DNA of 64,000 nt from an uncultured Alkaliphilus sp. (GCA_938074565.1 CALJEQ010000008.1:62001-126000), one strand, 5' to 3'; shown: positions 36,308 through 45,854, counted from the first letter of the stretch. Translations and numbers: made by a program. Notes: a model not told the origin generated them from the sequence alone.

Positions 36308-37796
36308 CTTTCCTCCAACTTTCTTTATCCCATAAATGTTTTCCTGATGTTAAAAGGTAATATATTATAATTAATAAGGTATAATACAAAAATATACTTA
36401 CTCCATTTATTTGTTGAACCTGTATACTACTATAAGTCCATCGACTACTGTTATCTACAATCCAGTAAATATAAGTTAATAAGCCATTTGTAAAATAATT
36501 AATAAACATTCCTAGTTGCAAAGAAATAAGGTTGACAAAAACACTAACCAACCCTAAAGTTAATAAAACTCCCAAAGTAGGTATAATAAATAAATTAACT
36601 AGCAAAGAAATAATAGATATTTCGTTAAAATGAAATGCAATTATGGGAGCAGTTCCTAATTGTGCCGCCATAGTAACCATCAATAGGCTTTTTATTGATT
36701 TTGGTATCTTTATTGGAATATTATTTAATAAAGGATACAAAAGTAAAATACTATATGTTGCACTAAAAGATAGTTGAAATGCTACTGAAAATAAATTTAG
36801 CGGGTTAAATATTAACGTAATAAAAGCAATAAGCATCAAACAGTTGATGGAGTCATATCGTCTATCTAAAAAATAGGCTAATACATACAATATATACATT
36901 GCCCCTGCCCTTATAATTGATACTGGAAAACCAACAATAAAACCATAAACAACTACGCCAACCCCAATAAAAATTAATCTATTATTACGTCTTATTTTTA
37001 ATAGCTTCAGTAACTTTTCCAATATCAATACAATAATTCCAATATGTAAGCCTGAAACTGCCACCATATGGGCTGTACCACTTCTAGAAAAGGCTGTTTT
37101 TGTCTCTAATGAAAGATAACCTTGATTCCCAAATAAAACACTTTTCATAATTTCCTGTTGTGGTTTTTGTAAGCTTTTATCAAAAAAGGTTTCCACATAA
37201 TCTTTAATTTTAAAACTAAGATAAAGGGGAGAGTATCTCTGATTTCCAGTGACAGGGTTTACATACTCCCCATTAGTCACCAATTCATAACAGATTCCCT
37301 TACCCCTTAAATATAATTCGTATCCCTTTAGATCCCTTGAATTAAACTGTTTTTTTATTTTAGATTGATGTATAACAACTACATCCCCAGGAAGTAATTC
37401 AGTAGAGTCACCATTTCTTATAATTAATTTAGCTTTTTCATTAATTTTAAAATAGTTTTCTGCTGAATTGATTTTTAGTATTCTAACTTCTACTTCTTTG
37501 TTATTATATCTAATCATTGACTTTCCAGTGACTTGCACCTCTATAGGAGGTAATTCCTCCTTATATTCCATCATAATGGATGTGGTTGGAAACTGATATT
37601 GATAAACAACAAAGCCAAAAACAGTTAAAAGTAAACCCATCCATAGTATAGATCCCTTTTTCATAAACTCCATAGCAAGCAATAGAATGGAGACAATGAT
37701 AAATATGATGCCTAATGATAAATCCACCATCCATACACGACTTAGCAAAATCCCCATTACAAAAAACAATAATATAACGGTAAAGGGTCTACCCAT
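36276..37796 (-). CDS. comEC: ComEC/Rec2-type membrane channel without MBL domain
   Basis: ComEC carries incoming single-stranded DNA across the membrane in natural competence. The N-terminal OB-like region (about 60-180) and the competence domain with many membrane helices (about 220-490) are present, with the signature 'H-M-V-A-V-S-G-L-H-I-G-I'. It ends at about 506 residues, while full ComEC proteins continue with a metallo-beta-lactamase domain to 700-800. No frame break is seen; it runs cleanly into holA. A lone ComEC-type MBL lipoprotein lies at 41934-42794. The start at ATG 37796 follows AAGGAG by 7 bases. Confidence 0.9.
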   Translation of the reverse strand: MGRPFTVILLFFVMGILLSRVWMVDLSLGIIFIIVSILLLAMEFMKKGSILWMGLLLTVFGFVVYQYQFPTTSIMMEYKEELPPIEVQVTGKSMIRYNNKEVEVRILKINSAENYFKINEKAKLIIRNGDSTELLPGDVVVIHQSKIKKQFNSRDLKGYELYLRGKGICYELVTNGEYVNPVTGNQRYSPLYLSFKIKDYVETFFDKSLQKPQQEIMKSVLFGNQGYLSLETKTAFSRSGTAHMVAVSGLHIGIIVLILEKLLKLLKIRRNNRLIFIGVGVVVYGFIVGFPVSIIRAGAMYILYVLAYFLDRRYDSINCLMLIAFITLIFNPLNLFSVAFQLSFSATYSILLLYPLLNNIPIKIPKSIKSLLMVTMAAQLGTAPIIAFHFNEISIISLLVNLFIIPTLGVLLTLGLVSVFVNLISLQLGMFINYFTNGLLTYIYWIVDNSSRWTYSSIQVQQINGVSIFLYYTLLIIIYYLLTSGKHLWDKESWRKDELSKNSKQH

Positions 37797-37831
37797 CTTC
37801 ATGCTCCTTTTAACTAAATCATAATTTAGTA

Positions 37832-38944
37832 TTAAATATCTGTTTTTTTATTAAACTTCTCAAATAATACACCACTGGTGAAGGCTGTAATTGGAATGGT
37901 TAATATTAATCCAATGGTTCCAGAAATAGCTCTAATGATTTCAGTGGCAATAATATCTAAATTAATGATTTTAACGATACTGGTTTCATATGCCATAAAT
38001 AGTAATAATAAAGGTATAGTACTTCCTGCATAGGCTAAAATCAGTGTGTTTGACATGGTTCCCATTATATCTTTACCTACATTCATACCTGAAACAATCA
38101 AATCTTTTGGTTTTATAGTAGGATTTAATTTTTTAATTTCTTCCATAGATGAAGCTATGGACATGGCAACATCCATCACTGCCCCTAAAGCTCCCAACAT
38201 AATACCGGAAAACAAAAGCTTTCTAAAGTTAAATTCTATATTTTGTGGAATATACATTAACATAGTAGCTTCTTCAGCAGATAATCCCGTTAGTTTTACT
38301 TTAGAACCTACATAAAAGGTGATAAGTCCTGCTGCCAAAATTCCACCTAATACCCCTATAATTGCAGAAAAACTTTTAGTGTTTATTCCACCTATTAGTA
38401 AAATGGTTATTAATGTAATTAAAAATGAAACAATAACCGTCAGTAAAATAGGATCGTATCCCTTTAATATTCCAGGTAATAATAGCTTTAAAATAAAAAA
38501 AGCAGTTATAATTAAGGTAATTAATGTTTTAAAGCCCGTTTTTCTACCAATTAGTAATAGTAAACCAACAAAAATAGCAATTACTGTATAGACATAAGTA
38601 TCCCTAACATAGTCCGTTATATAGACATTGGTTTCATCTGGATATTCTTCTATCATCAATAAAACCTTATCACCTACCTTAACAGGTAGATCATAGGCAA
38701 AACTTCCTGATAACATATGCTGAAATACTCTAATTTCTCCTTTAAATTCTCCATCCAATATCTCCACTGTTACAATGTAACTTTCTAGAAAATTTACATC
38801 CTCTGCTGGTCCTTCCTCTACATCAAGCACTTTTCCCCTAGTATTATAAGTATTTAAAGGCTCGTCTGCTGTAATGGCTAAGCCTATATTGGCACAACTA
38901 ATAAATACTGTACAAATTATTAAAAATAATAATAATTTTTTCAT
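37832..38944 (-). CDS. YibE/F family membrane protein
   Basis: A 370-residue membrane protein. A signal-like helix (2-24) is followed by an extracytoplasmic OB-like part ('G-K-V-L-D-V-E-E-G', 'V-E-I-L-D-G-E-F-K-G-E') and then about seven to eight membrane helices (from about 125). The block 'G-A-L-G-A-V-M-D-V-A-M-S-I-A-S-S-M-E-E' is the YibE/F hallmark. The transported substrate is unknown. It ends 36 bases before the comEC start but cotranscription is uncertain. Confidence 0.87.
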   Translation of the reverse strand: MKKLLLFLIICTVFISCANIGLAITADEPLNTYNTRGKVLDVEEGPAEDVNFLESYIVTVEILDGEFKGEIRVFQHMLSGSFAYDLPVKVGDKVLLMIEEYPDETNVYITDYVRDTYVYTVIAIFVGLLLLIGRKTGFKTLITLIITAFFILKLLLPGILKGYDPILLTVIVSFLITLITILLIGGINTKSFSAIIGVLGGILAAGLITFYVGSKVKLTGLSAEEATMLMYIPQNIEFNFRKLLFSGIMLGALGAVMDVAMSIASSMEEIKKLNPTIKPKDLIVSGMNVGKDIMGTMSNTLILAYAGSTIPLLLLFMAYETSIVKIINLDIIATEIIRAISGTIGLILTIPITAFTSGVLFEKFNKKTDI

Positions 38945-38984
38945 TTATTTTCCTCCTTTAACCCTTCTACTGTTGTTATTATAC

Positions 38985-39027
38985 TAAAAAAAGGGCAGAA
39001 AGTCACGTATCTATGACTTTCTGCCTT
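38985..39027 (-). terminator. terminator after the 102-residue gene
   Basis: A perfect 12-base-pair stem (38994-39005 and 39014-39025) with an 8-base loop and a seven-T tail on the minus strand. It separates the unknown gene at 39031 from yibE/F. Confidence 0.88.
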
Positions 39028-39030
39028 TCT

Positions 39031-39339
39031 TTATTTTTGTCTTTGGTTACTATAATGCCTAATTGGATTAGGTCTAACATATGCGTCGGTATGGGTATTA
39101 TTTTCATACACCAAATGAGTATGAATGTTTACGGTATGATTATTACGATCATGTTTAACTTTTAATTCCTCTGGCCGTCCATCATCACTATAATACTCCA
39201 AGTATAATTTAAGAATATTTTCAGCTGAATGATGATCCACATCCTCATATACTTCAAGATATGCTTTCTCTGGTATCTCTAAATACAGGTCATAACCATG
39301 TTCAGTCCTTACTCGTCGGTCTTGTATACTATTTAACAT
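39031..39339 (-). CDS. unknown His/Tyr-rich small protein
   Basis: 102 residues, no family recognised. It is hydrophilic and acidic, with a charged central part ('E-V-Y-E-D-V-D-H-H-S-A-E-N-I-L-K-L-Y-L-E-Y-Y') and a His/Asn-rich end ('H-D-R-N-N-H-T-V-N-I-H-T-H'). No signal peptide or membrane helix. GAAGGTGA precedes the ATG, and a strong terminator follows its stop, so it looks like a one-gene unit. The His clusters could bind metal, but no known motif is seen. Confidence 0.6.
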   Translation of the reverse strand: MLNSIQDRRVRTEHGYDLYLEIPEKAYLEVYEDVDHHSAENILKLYLEYYSDDGRPEELKVKHDRNNHTVNIHTHLVYENNTHTDAYVRPNPIRHYSNQRQK

Positions 39340-39478
39340 ACCCAGTCACCTTCTTTCATATAATTCTTACTTTTATTAAAAACATTAATTAAACAAATTT
39401 TCTTAAGGAGTTTTTATAATGTTTACTCCTTATCATATTTTTGCCTAATGGGATAAGAATTATTAGAGTAAGAAGATT

Positions 39479-40222
39479 TTAAATAAAGTAATTTTTATGC
39501 TCTTCCGCCAGTTCTAGTATATATGGAAAAACTTCACCTGCTTCAATAAATAAATGACCTGTATCCACATCTGGATAAAAGTGGGTTAGTACAAGTCTTT
39601 TAACTTTAGCCATCAATGCCATTTCTCCAGCTTGTTTTGCCGATACATGGGGGACTGAATCCGTCATATCTTTATGTAGCATACCACCCTCACATAAAAA
39701 CAAATCGCTATTTTCTGCAAATTGAATTAATGGTTGATGGTATTTAGTGTCACCAGAATAAACAAACTTTTTTATTCCCTTTTGAAAAGACATAGCATAA
39801 CACTCTATTGGATGATCGGTTCTTAAAAACGAAATATCAATTCCTTTAATATTAATTTTACCCCCATCTTCAATAACTTTCATATTGTAGGCTTGGTTAT
39901 ATTGTATTCTGTTGTAATCATCCATTGGACTGGCAGGCAAATACAAATCAATTGATTTAGAGATTTTACCCTTGGTCTGCCCCATAGCAAGGGCATAACG
40001 TAATATCATTAGGTCGCTAATATGGTCTGGATGAAGGTGGCTTATAATTATAGCATCTAATTTGTTTAAGTCATTACAATAGGTGAGTAATCTTGATAAA
40101 ACTCCATTACCACAATCAATTAATATTCTAACTTCTTGTTCTTGATCTTCTAATAAATATCCCGAACAAGCTCCTTTAGCCTTTGGATATGGCCCATAAC
40201 ATCCTAAAACTGTAAGTTTCAA
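39479..40222 (-). CDS. MBL-fold metallo-hydrolase (RNase Z/YhfI-like)
   Basis: A 247-residue cytosolic metallo-beta-lactamase-fold hydrolase. The metal motif is S-H-L-H-P-D-H-I-S-D, preceded by 'I-L-I-D-C-G-N-G' and followed by 'Y-S-G-D-T-K' and 'L-T-H-F-Y-P'. The layout matches YhfI-type proteins of the ribonuclease Z/ElaC superfamily, but it lacks the RNase Z exosite arm, so tRNA processing is not supported. The start is TTG at 40222 after CAGGAG. Substrate unknown. Confidence 0.83.
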   Translation of the reverse strand: MKLTVLGCYGPYPKAKGACSGYLLEDQEQEVRILIDCGNGVLSRLLTYCNDLNKLDAIIISHLHPDHISDLMILRYALAMGQTKGKISKSIDLYLPASPMDDYNRIQYNQAYNMKVIEDGGKINIKGIDISFLRTDHPIECYAMSFQKGIKKFVYSGDTKYHQPLIQFAENSDLFLCEGGMLHKDMTDSVPHVSAKQAGEMALMAKVKRLVLTHFYPDVDTGHLFIEAGEVFPYILELAEEHKNYFI

Positions 40223-40341
40223 TTTTTTTCATCTCCTGTATATAAGCAATAACTTTTTTGCTATTTGCCTTATGATTTATATAATATTATCTTTCCTTAT
40301 TAAAGACATATTTAATAGTATTTATCAATAAATTATTTAAA

Positions 40342-41625
40342 CTACACAGAATCGTGTAGTTTAATTACTTTATTAAACTGTTTCAAGTATTGAATTGCCT
40401 CCAAAACAGGTTCATAATAGGGCAACATTCTTCGGGCTTTGTATAAGTGCCACTTTGCTTTTTCATAATTTTCCATTTGTAGATATATAGTACCTAGTTG
40501 GTATTGACCATAACCATTTTCTGGTGCTATTTCTATGAGGATTTTCCCATAATGAAGGGCTACTTTCAAATCCTTTAAATTATTTAAATAAATTTGAGAT
40601 AAGCTCAATAACACATAGCTATCGGCAGGGTAGTACTTTAGTACTTTTTTGTAATACTTAACAGCTTCTTTAAAATTATCTTCTTCATAATAAGCAGATG
40701 CAATACCATGATATAAATCCACTGTAAAGTCATCATTGTTTTTATCTTTTAATTTGGTTAGAGCTTTTTGATAACAATCAATAGCTTCTTTATTTTGTTC
40801 GATTTCATAGGATAAGTCACCCATCATTTTCCAAAAAAACGGATTGTCTGGCTGCTTTTTAATGGCTTTTTTTATAAATTCAACTGCATAGTCATAATTT
40901 CCTAAATTACTTAAAGCCAACACCATATTACTTACTAAATACTTGTTTTGTGGGTGTTTCTTTAATGCTTCTTTGCATAATTTAATTGCAATTTCTTCCA
41001 TTTCATTAATTATATAGAAGCTGGTCATATTCAAATAAGGTTCTACAGAGTCTGGCTGTAGTTTTAAATGCACTTTTAAGCACTTAACTGCCTTTCCAAT
41101 ATTACCCACTTCTTCATAGTGATAAGCTAATTCTTCAAAAATATAAAATCGATTATATCTTTTTAAATAAAAAGGATTGTATCTTAAAAAAACCAACGAA
41201 CCATAAAACACTACATCAAACCGTTTTTCTTTTAAGTGACTCTTTATTTCTTTAAAGAAAATATCCCATAATGCTTCGTTATTTTCTTCCTCTAGAAATT
41301 TATACTTATTAAACCAACCTTCCTGTAACTCTTTATATTTTAAACCATCCTTAGGATAAAATACATTATCATCTATTTGATCACGATGTACTGTACTAAT
41401 TATTTTATTATAAAAATCTTTACCCTCCACCGTTTTATCAAAAAGAAATTCCAACCAAAAACCAGGAATTTTATTAAAGCTATTTTTTAGTTTTAGATGA
41501 ACTAGACCCTTAATCCCAGATAAAACCAACTTATTATCCTTAATATCTATATCATCCAACTGAAATTGTTCTTTTAAAAAACTTAATCTTTCATTATTCT
41601 TGGAGAAAAAAACATTTAGCTTCAT
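40342..41625 (-). CDS. tetratricopeptide repeat protein
   Basis: A cytosolic TPR protein of 427 residues. An N-terminal 130-residue domain is not recognised; then about six to seven 34-residue helix pairs follow (about 165-410), for example 'G-N-Y-D-Y-A-V-E-F-I-K-K-A-I-K-K-Q-P-D-N' and 'A-V-K-Y-Y-K-K-V-L-K-Y-Y-P-A-D'. Probably a protein-protein scaffold. The ATG at 41625 follows AAAGGAGGAG; an upstream in-frame start at 41661 has none. It is divergent from the MBL lipoprotein; the 308-base gap is A+T-rich with no clear element. Confidence 0.82.
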   Translation of the reverse strand: MKLNVFFSKNNERLSFLKEQFQLDDIDIKDNKLVLSGIKGLVHLKLKNSFNKIPGFWLEFLFDKTVEGKDFYNKIISTVHRDQIDDNVFYPKDGLKYKELQEGWFNKYKFLEEENNEALWDIFFKEIKSHLKEKRFDVVFYGSLVFLRYNPFYLKRYNRFYIFEELAYHYEEVGNIGKAVKCLKVHLKLQPDSVEPYLNMTSFYIINEMEEIAIKLCKEALKKHPQNKYLVSNMVLALSNLGNYDYAVEFIKKAIKKQPDNPFFWKMMGDLSYEIEQNKEAIDCYQKALTKLKDKNNDDFTVDLYHGIASAYYEEDNFKEAVKYYKKVLKYYPADSYVLLSLSQIYLNNLKDLKVALHYGKILIEIAPENGYGQYQLGTIYLQMENYEKAKWHLYKARRMLPYYEPVLEAIQYLKQFNKVIKLHDSV

Positions 41626-41933
41626 TTTTTCTCCTCCTTTCCAGCATAACCTACACTTCATTATATTCTACTATATCACAAGAGGTTTGTTAACATAAAA
41701 ATAATTAAAGTTTATAATTTTTTTATATTACATAATTATTCCAATCAGCACTTATTTTTATACAAATATTGTAAAAACCGCCATTTTACAGGGTTTACTT
41801 CCAATACTTTAAGCCTATTTATTTAAAAATTTATAATATATAACTCTTAATCTATCATATTCTCTTTTCATTTTAAACTTTCTTTTATATGATTAGATTA
41901 AGAAAAATAAATATTTATAAAGGAGTTTTTATT

Positions 41934-42794
41934 ATGCGTGTTTTATTAAAATTCAAATTATTATTATTATTAAGTCTGTCGTTCCTCTTATTCACTGGAT
42001 GCCAACCTACAGAAGCTTCCCAAGATTTAATCCTTCATGTTTTAGACGTAGGTCAAGGTGACAGTATTCTCATAACCACCCCCCATCAAAAAACAATTTT
42101 AATTGATGCAGGGGAATCTCAAAAAAGTGAAGAGGTAATTAAATACTTAAAGAACAATAAAATTACTAAAATTGATATATTAGTTGGTACTCATCCTCAC
42201 TCTGACCATATTGGTGGTTTAGCTGAAGTTATTAAAAACTTTGAAATTGGAGAGTTTTTCATGCCTCCAGTTATCCATACTTCTAAAACTTTTGAAAATG
42301 TTTTATTAGCTGCCGATGAAAGAAACTTAAAAATCACCGCTGGTGGCGGTGAGGAGGTTATCAACCTAGCAGATGACCTTTCTGTAAGGTTTCTTGGACC
42401 GTTAAGGGATTACGGAGATCAACTAAATAATTGGAGTATTGTCCTTCAAGTGCAATACAAAGATAAATCTTTTATCTTCATGGGGGATGCCGAGCATGAA
42501 GCTGAACTAGATATAATCAGTAAATACCCAGCAACCCTATTAAGAAGCCACTTTATCAAAATGGGCCATCATGGTAGTAATACTTCCACCAGCGAAGAGT
42601 TATTAACACTTTTACGTCCCGATATTGCTGTTATATCCTCTGGTAAAAACAATTCTTATGGACATCCCCATAAAGAAACCCTTCAACGGATAAAAGAGCA
42701 TAAAATTAATTTATATCGTACCGATCAACAAGGAACCCTACACTTTTATAGTGATGGTGAAAGAATATGGTCCAATATTCCCCCCATCAAGTGA
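41934..42794 (+). CDS. ComEC-type MBL hydrolase, lipoprotein
   Basis: A 286-residue exported protein: signal segment (1-20), lipobox L-F-T-G-C, then a metallo-beta-lactamase domain of the ComEC C-terminal type. Motifs are 'H-V-L-D-V-G-Q-G-D-S-I-L-I', 'I-D-A-G', 'T-H-P-H-S-D-H-I-G-G', 'M-G-D-A-E', 'K-M-G-H-H-G-S' and 'Y-G-H-P-H'. In ComEC this domain is thought to degrade the non-transported DNA strand. As a surface lipoprotein it could serve the domain-less ComEC at 36276-37796. AAAGGAG is 8 bases before the ATG at 41934. Confidence 0.88.
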   Translation: MRVLLKFKLLLLLSLSFLLFTGCQPTEASQDLILHVLDVGQGDSILITTPHQKTILIDAGESQKSEEVIKYLKNNKITKIDILVGTHPHSDHIGGLAEVIKNFEIGEFFMPPVIHTSKTFENVLLAADERNLKITAGGGEEVINLADDLSVRFLGPLRDYGDQLNNWSIVLQVQYKDKSFIFMGDAEHEAELDIISKYPATLLRSHFIKMGHHGSNTSTSEELLTLLRPDIAVISSGKNNSYGHPHKETLQRIKEHKINLYRTDQQGTLHFYSDGERIWSNIPPIK

Positions 42795-42809
42795 TGTAAT
42801 CCTTGATGA

Positions 42810-43493
42810 CTATAAATCAAATAGATATTTATTAAAAACTTCTTTACTCCAACGTCCACCCATGTAACGCTTAGTAGAAATTAAACCATAGTCTTCATTA
42901 TAAAATTTACTACGAAAATTTCCAAACCATTGTTGATAACTGTCTATTTCTGCCTTTGAGTTGCACTTCCCCTGTTGTAACATTCCTATATGCCATTGTT
43001 GAAAGAGTTCTGCAATGGCTTCATAGGCCTTATCTATATCTGTTGTTCGTACTAACCCATTAAATTGATTAGGTATAACGTCTTCCACAATAAATGGTTG
43101 GGGCTTAAACTCTTTAATAAACAACTCACTATATTGTTTATCCCTTTGTAATAATTCTTCTATACCTACTAATTTTTCTGCTTTATTTAAGTCATTAAAG
43201 GCATAATGGACTAATACCAAAATCCGTTGGGGTGCAATGATGACTTGATAAAAAAATATAGGGTACACATAGTCTTTTTCAGGATAAACAATTCCAAAGT
43301 CATAATGATATAAAGTAAAACCTTTCACCGATAGATTTACAAATTTGTTGATGCCTTCTCCTTGATAAAGTTTTACCTTTCCCTTAGAAAACAATACGCT
43401 TCGTTGGGCGATTCGTTTAGGGACTTCTATAGTGGAAAGTATACCTAATTTCTCAAAATAATGAGGTATGGGATATAAAGCTACAGGTATCAT
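42810..43493 (-). CDS. unknown protein coupled to DNA methyltransferase; bilin-reductase-like ending
   Basis: 227 residues with no confident family. The C-terminus '(G)-G-R-W-S-K-E-V-F-N-K-Y-L-F-D-L' resembles the end of ferredoxin-dependent bilin reductases (G-x-x-W-x-x-x-x-x-x-x-x-L-F-D), and a central 'Y-P-I-F-F-Y-Q-V-I-I-A-P-Q-R-I-L-V-L-V-H' beta pair resembles their core. This is a weak, memory-based resemblance. The gene overlaps the methyltransferase stop codon by four bases (ATGA) with its ribosome binding site inside that gene, so the two are translationally coupled. No membrane helix. Confidence 0.6.
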   Translation of the reverse strand: MIPVALYPIPHYFEKLGILSTIEVPKRIAQRSVLFSKGKVKLYQGEGINKFVNLSVKGFTLYHYDFGIVYPEKDYVYPIFFYQVIIAPQRILVLVHYAFNDLNKAEKLVGIEELLQRDKQYSELFIKEFKPQPFIVEDVIPNQFNGLVRTTDIDKAYEAIAELFQQWHIGMLQQGKCNSKAEIDSYQQWFGNFRSKFYNEDYGLISTKRYMGGRWSKEVFNKYLFDL

Positions 43494-45745
43494 TTTGATT
43501 TTCTCCTTTCATTAACAAAACCATTAATTACATTCTTTTCTTCTTCCTTTAATTTATATAATGAGTATACAATTTCATCCAATTGTTGTTGTAAATAAGA
43601 AACATCCTTTTTTTCTAATAGGTTTTCAGTAATCTGTTTTACTAAAGTGTCTATTTCATTTAATCCAATTAATTCAATTATAGTAGGTAATGGAATATTC
43701 TTCAATGGTGTACCGTACAATTCTAGATATTCTCCTTTTCTTTTCCCTCGATAGAACAACCAAAAATAAATTAAGGAAGAATTTAATATAGCTAAAATAG
43801 TCAATAAGGAAATATTGTTACTTTTCAAAGTAATATAGTACACATCTGCACTGGCATACCAATCGCCATTATCATAAGCAAAAGAATTTTCCAAAGACCT
43901 TTGAGGAACTACTATTTTTTCCCCTTCAAATATTTCTTTACGGCGGGGCCACTGTAGTGCATACCAGTTTCTACTTCCTTGTTTAACCTCCCGCCTTTGT
44001 TGTAAAATACTTCTATATTTTAGTAAATGTTGATGAATAACAGGTAAATTGCTTATATCTTGTGGTTCTTCATCATCTAAATACAGTATCTTTAGACCTT
44101 GATTTTTTAATAAGTAATATTTTTTAATATGACTATTTTTATAAAAATCCTTTAAATAATAAGAATAAGGTACTTCACTTAATCCTTTTTCTTCTACTTC
44201 TTTTTCAGTTAAAACAAATATTCCCGTACCTTTATCTACTTCAATATCTAATTTATCAGCCCAAGTAGCAGTTAGTCGATCTGCTCCACTAACAATTCCT
44301 TGGTTAACGTTGCAAAAATCCCTCAAAGTAAAGTTAGAGACTTTAGCAATCTTATTTAAAAGGGCTCCCCCTCCCATATGACTCTGAATTAATATTTGCC
44401 CTTTTCCATCATATAAGTCTTCTTGCTTACTAAGTATGGAAGAATGTACCCCTTCCAACTCAACCTTTTCCAGTAATTTAGAAACAACATCGCCACCATT
44501 AAGTTTTTTATTAATAATAGATAATACCCTCGGTCCCTGTTTCTCTTGACTTTTATTAGCAATAAAAATCATATTATGTTGACCTGTAGCATCTTTAAAA
44601 ACATTAGATTCATTAAAATTAATTATTTCTCTGAAGGAAAAGTTTTCCCGTAAAAATGTTCTTAGCTTAACTGCACCATCGGCAGTTACAAAATAGTTGG
44701 TGGTAATAAACCCAAGTGTACCTTCTTTTTTTAATATTTCTCCCCCTTTATAAATAAAGAAGTAGAAGTAATCCATCTTACCTTCATAATATTTTTGTCC
44801 AAAATAAGAGTCCTTTATCTCATTAAAAATTGAGCGATTTCCCCGTTCACCAATGTAGGGGGGATTTCCCAAAACAATATCAAAGGAATTTTCACCACAG
44901 CGAGTTGAAATTTTGTCCATTGTTAAGGCATTGTCCCATAAAACATTTAGTTCTATAGCATCAACATTATTACTTCCCCCCAACTTATTGAACTCCATTA
45001 GCAGTAATAACCTGCACAGTAGTACAGTTGAATGCTGTATGTCAATACCATATATGCTGTTTTTTAACAACAATTCTAATATTTGCTGATCTTTCATATA
45101 TAGTGATAAAAGGTGTAGCAACTTCTTATTAAGTTGAAAAAGTACTTTTAAAGTTTCCCTTAAAAACACGCCACCTCCACAAGCTAAGTCTATAATTTTT
45201 ATGTTATCTAAAATAGTTAATAATTTAGAAGCCGTTTCTTTATGTAGCGTTTCCTTATGTTGTAAAATAAATGATTCCAATTCATTTTTATCATCTTGTA
45301 TTTTATTCTTTAGATAAGCAAGCAAAGTATTAACAACAATATAATAAACAATTGATTGAGGAGTATAATAAGTACCTGTTTTACTTCTAATTCCCTCCAT
45401 TAAAAGACCTTCATATAATTCCTCCATATCTTTTAATTCCACCAACTGTATCTTATTTTCCTTTACACTTTTTATATAGGAATACTTTTGTAATATTGTT
45501 TCTCTTAAAAGATCCTGATAACATTCTAAAGATTGGTAATTAAGTGGGTTTCCGATAAAATACTTACTTGCTTCTAATTTAGCCATGAATATCTCATAGA
45601 CATATTGTTTATTTTCCTTTGTTATTTGTGAAAAATAATAAATATTTAAATATATCCATAGAAGTATATCTACTGATTTCAATTTAGTATTCTTTGATAT
45701 CTCATCTACTAGATTTCTACAATCCCGATTAAATTCCTTAAACAT
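43490..45745 (-). CDS. orphan adenine-specific DNA methyltransferase (Eco57I/CamA-like)
   Basis: A 751-residue class gamma N6-adenine methyltransferase. Visible are 'G-T-Y-Y-T-P' (124-129), SAM motif I D-L-A-C-G-G-G (186-192), 'G-I-D-I' (233-236) and the catalytic N-P-P-Y (294-297). A TaqI-like target-recognition region follows, with 'G-I-V-S-G-A-D', 'S-A-D-V-Y-Y-I' and 'I-L-N-S-S'. The layout matches type IIG-derived methylases and the solitary CamA of Clostridioides difficile. I see no PD-(D/E)xK nuclease motif in the N-terminal 120 residues and no restriction gene next door. AAAGGAAC precedes the ATG. Confidence 0.87.
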   Translation of the reverse strand: MFKEFNRDCRNLVDEISKNTKLKSVDILLWIYLNIYYFSQITKENKQYVYEIFMAKLEASKYFIGNPLNYQSLECYQDLLRETILQKYSYIKSVKENKIQLVELKDMEELYEGLLMEGIRSKTGTYYTPQSIVYYIVVNTLLAYLKNKIQDDKNELESFILQHKETLHKETASKLLTILDNIKIIDLACGGGVFLRETLKVLFQLNKKLLHLLSLYMKDQQILELLLKNSIYGIDIQHSTVLLCRLLLLMEFNKLGGSNNVDAIELNVLWDNALTMDKISTRCGENSFDIVLGNPPYIGERGNRSIFNEIKDSYFGQKYYEGKMDYFYFFIYKGGEILKKEGTLGFITTNYFVTADGAVKLRTFLRENFSFREIINFNESNVFKDATGQHNMIFIANKSQEKQGPRVLSIINKKLNGGDVVSKLLEKVELEGVHSSILSKQEDLYDGKGQILIQSHMGGGALLNKIAKVSNFTLRDFCNVNQGIVSGADRLTATWADKLDIEVDKGTGIFVLTEKEVEEKGLSEVPYSYYLKDFYKNSHIKKYYLLKNQGLKILYLDDEEPQDISNLPVIHQHLLKYRSILQQRREVKQGSRNWYALQWPRRKEIFEGEKIVVPQRSLENSFAYDNGDWYASADVYYITLKSNNISLLTILAILNSSLIYFWLFYRGKRKGEYLELYGTPLKNIPLPTIIELIGLNEIDTLVKQITENLLEKKDVSYLQQQLDEIVYSLYKLKEEEKNVINGFVNERRKSK

Positions 45746-45799
45746 AAGTTAGTTCCTTTCTTTTTACGATAAAGTTATGAAAACTTATTTTTGTTTCTA

Positions 45800-45833
45800 C
45801 AAAAGAAAAAAGGTGAAGACAGAGGCTTCACCT
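45800..45833 (-). terminator. terminator-like hairpin in the methyltransferase leader
   Basis: Stem AGGTGAAG/CTTCACCT (45811-45818 and 45826-45833) with a 7-base loop and a T-rich tract on the minus strand (TTTTTTCTTTTG). It sits between a promoter (45855-45883) and the methyltransferase start, so it would cut transcripts short before the gene unless something prevents it. No minus-strand gene ends nearby for it to serve as an ordinary terminator. Confidence 0.72.
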
Positions 45834-45854
45834 AAATCAATCACATTTTTGGGC

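Noticed and set aside
42783-42810. Possible terminator between the MBL lipoprotein and the convergent 227-residue gene (CATCAAG/CTTGATG)
   Set aside because: Only a 7-base stem with a 10-base loop and no T-run on either strand.
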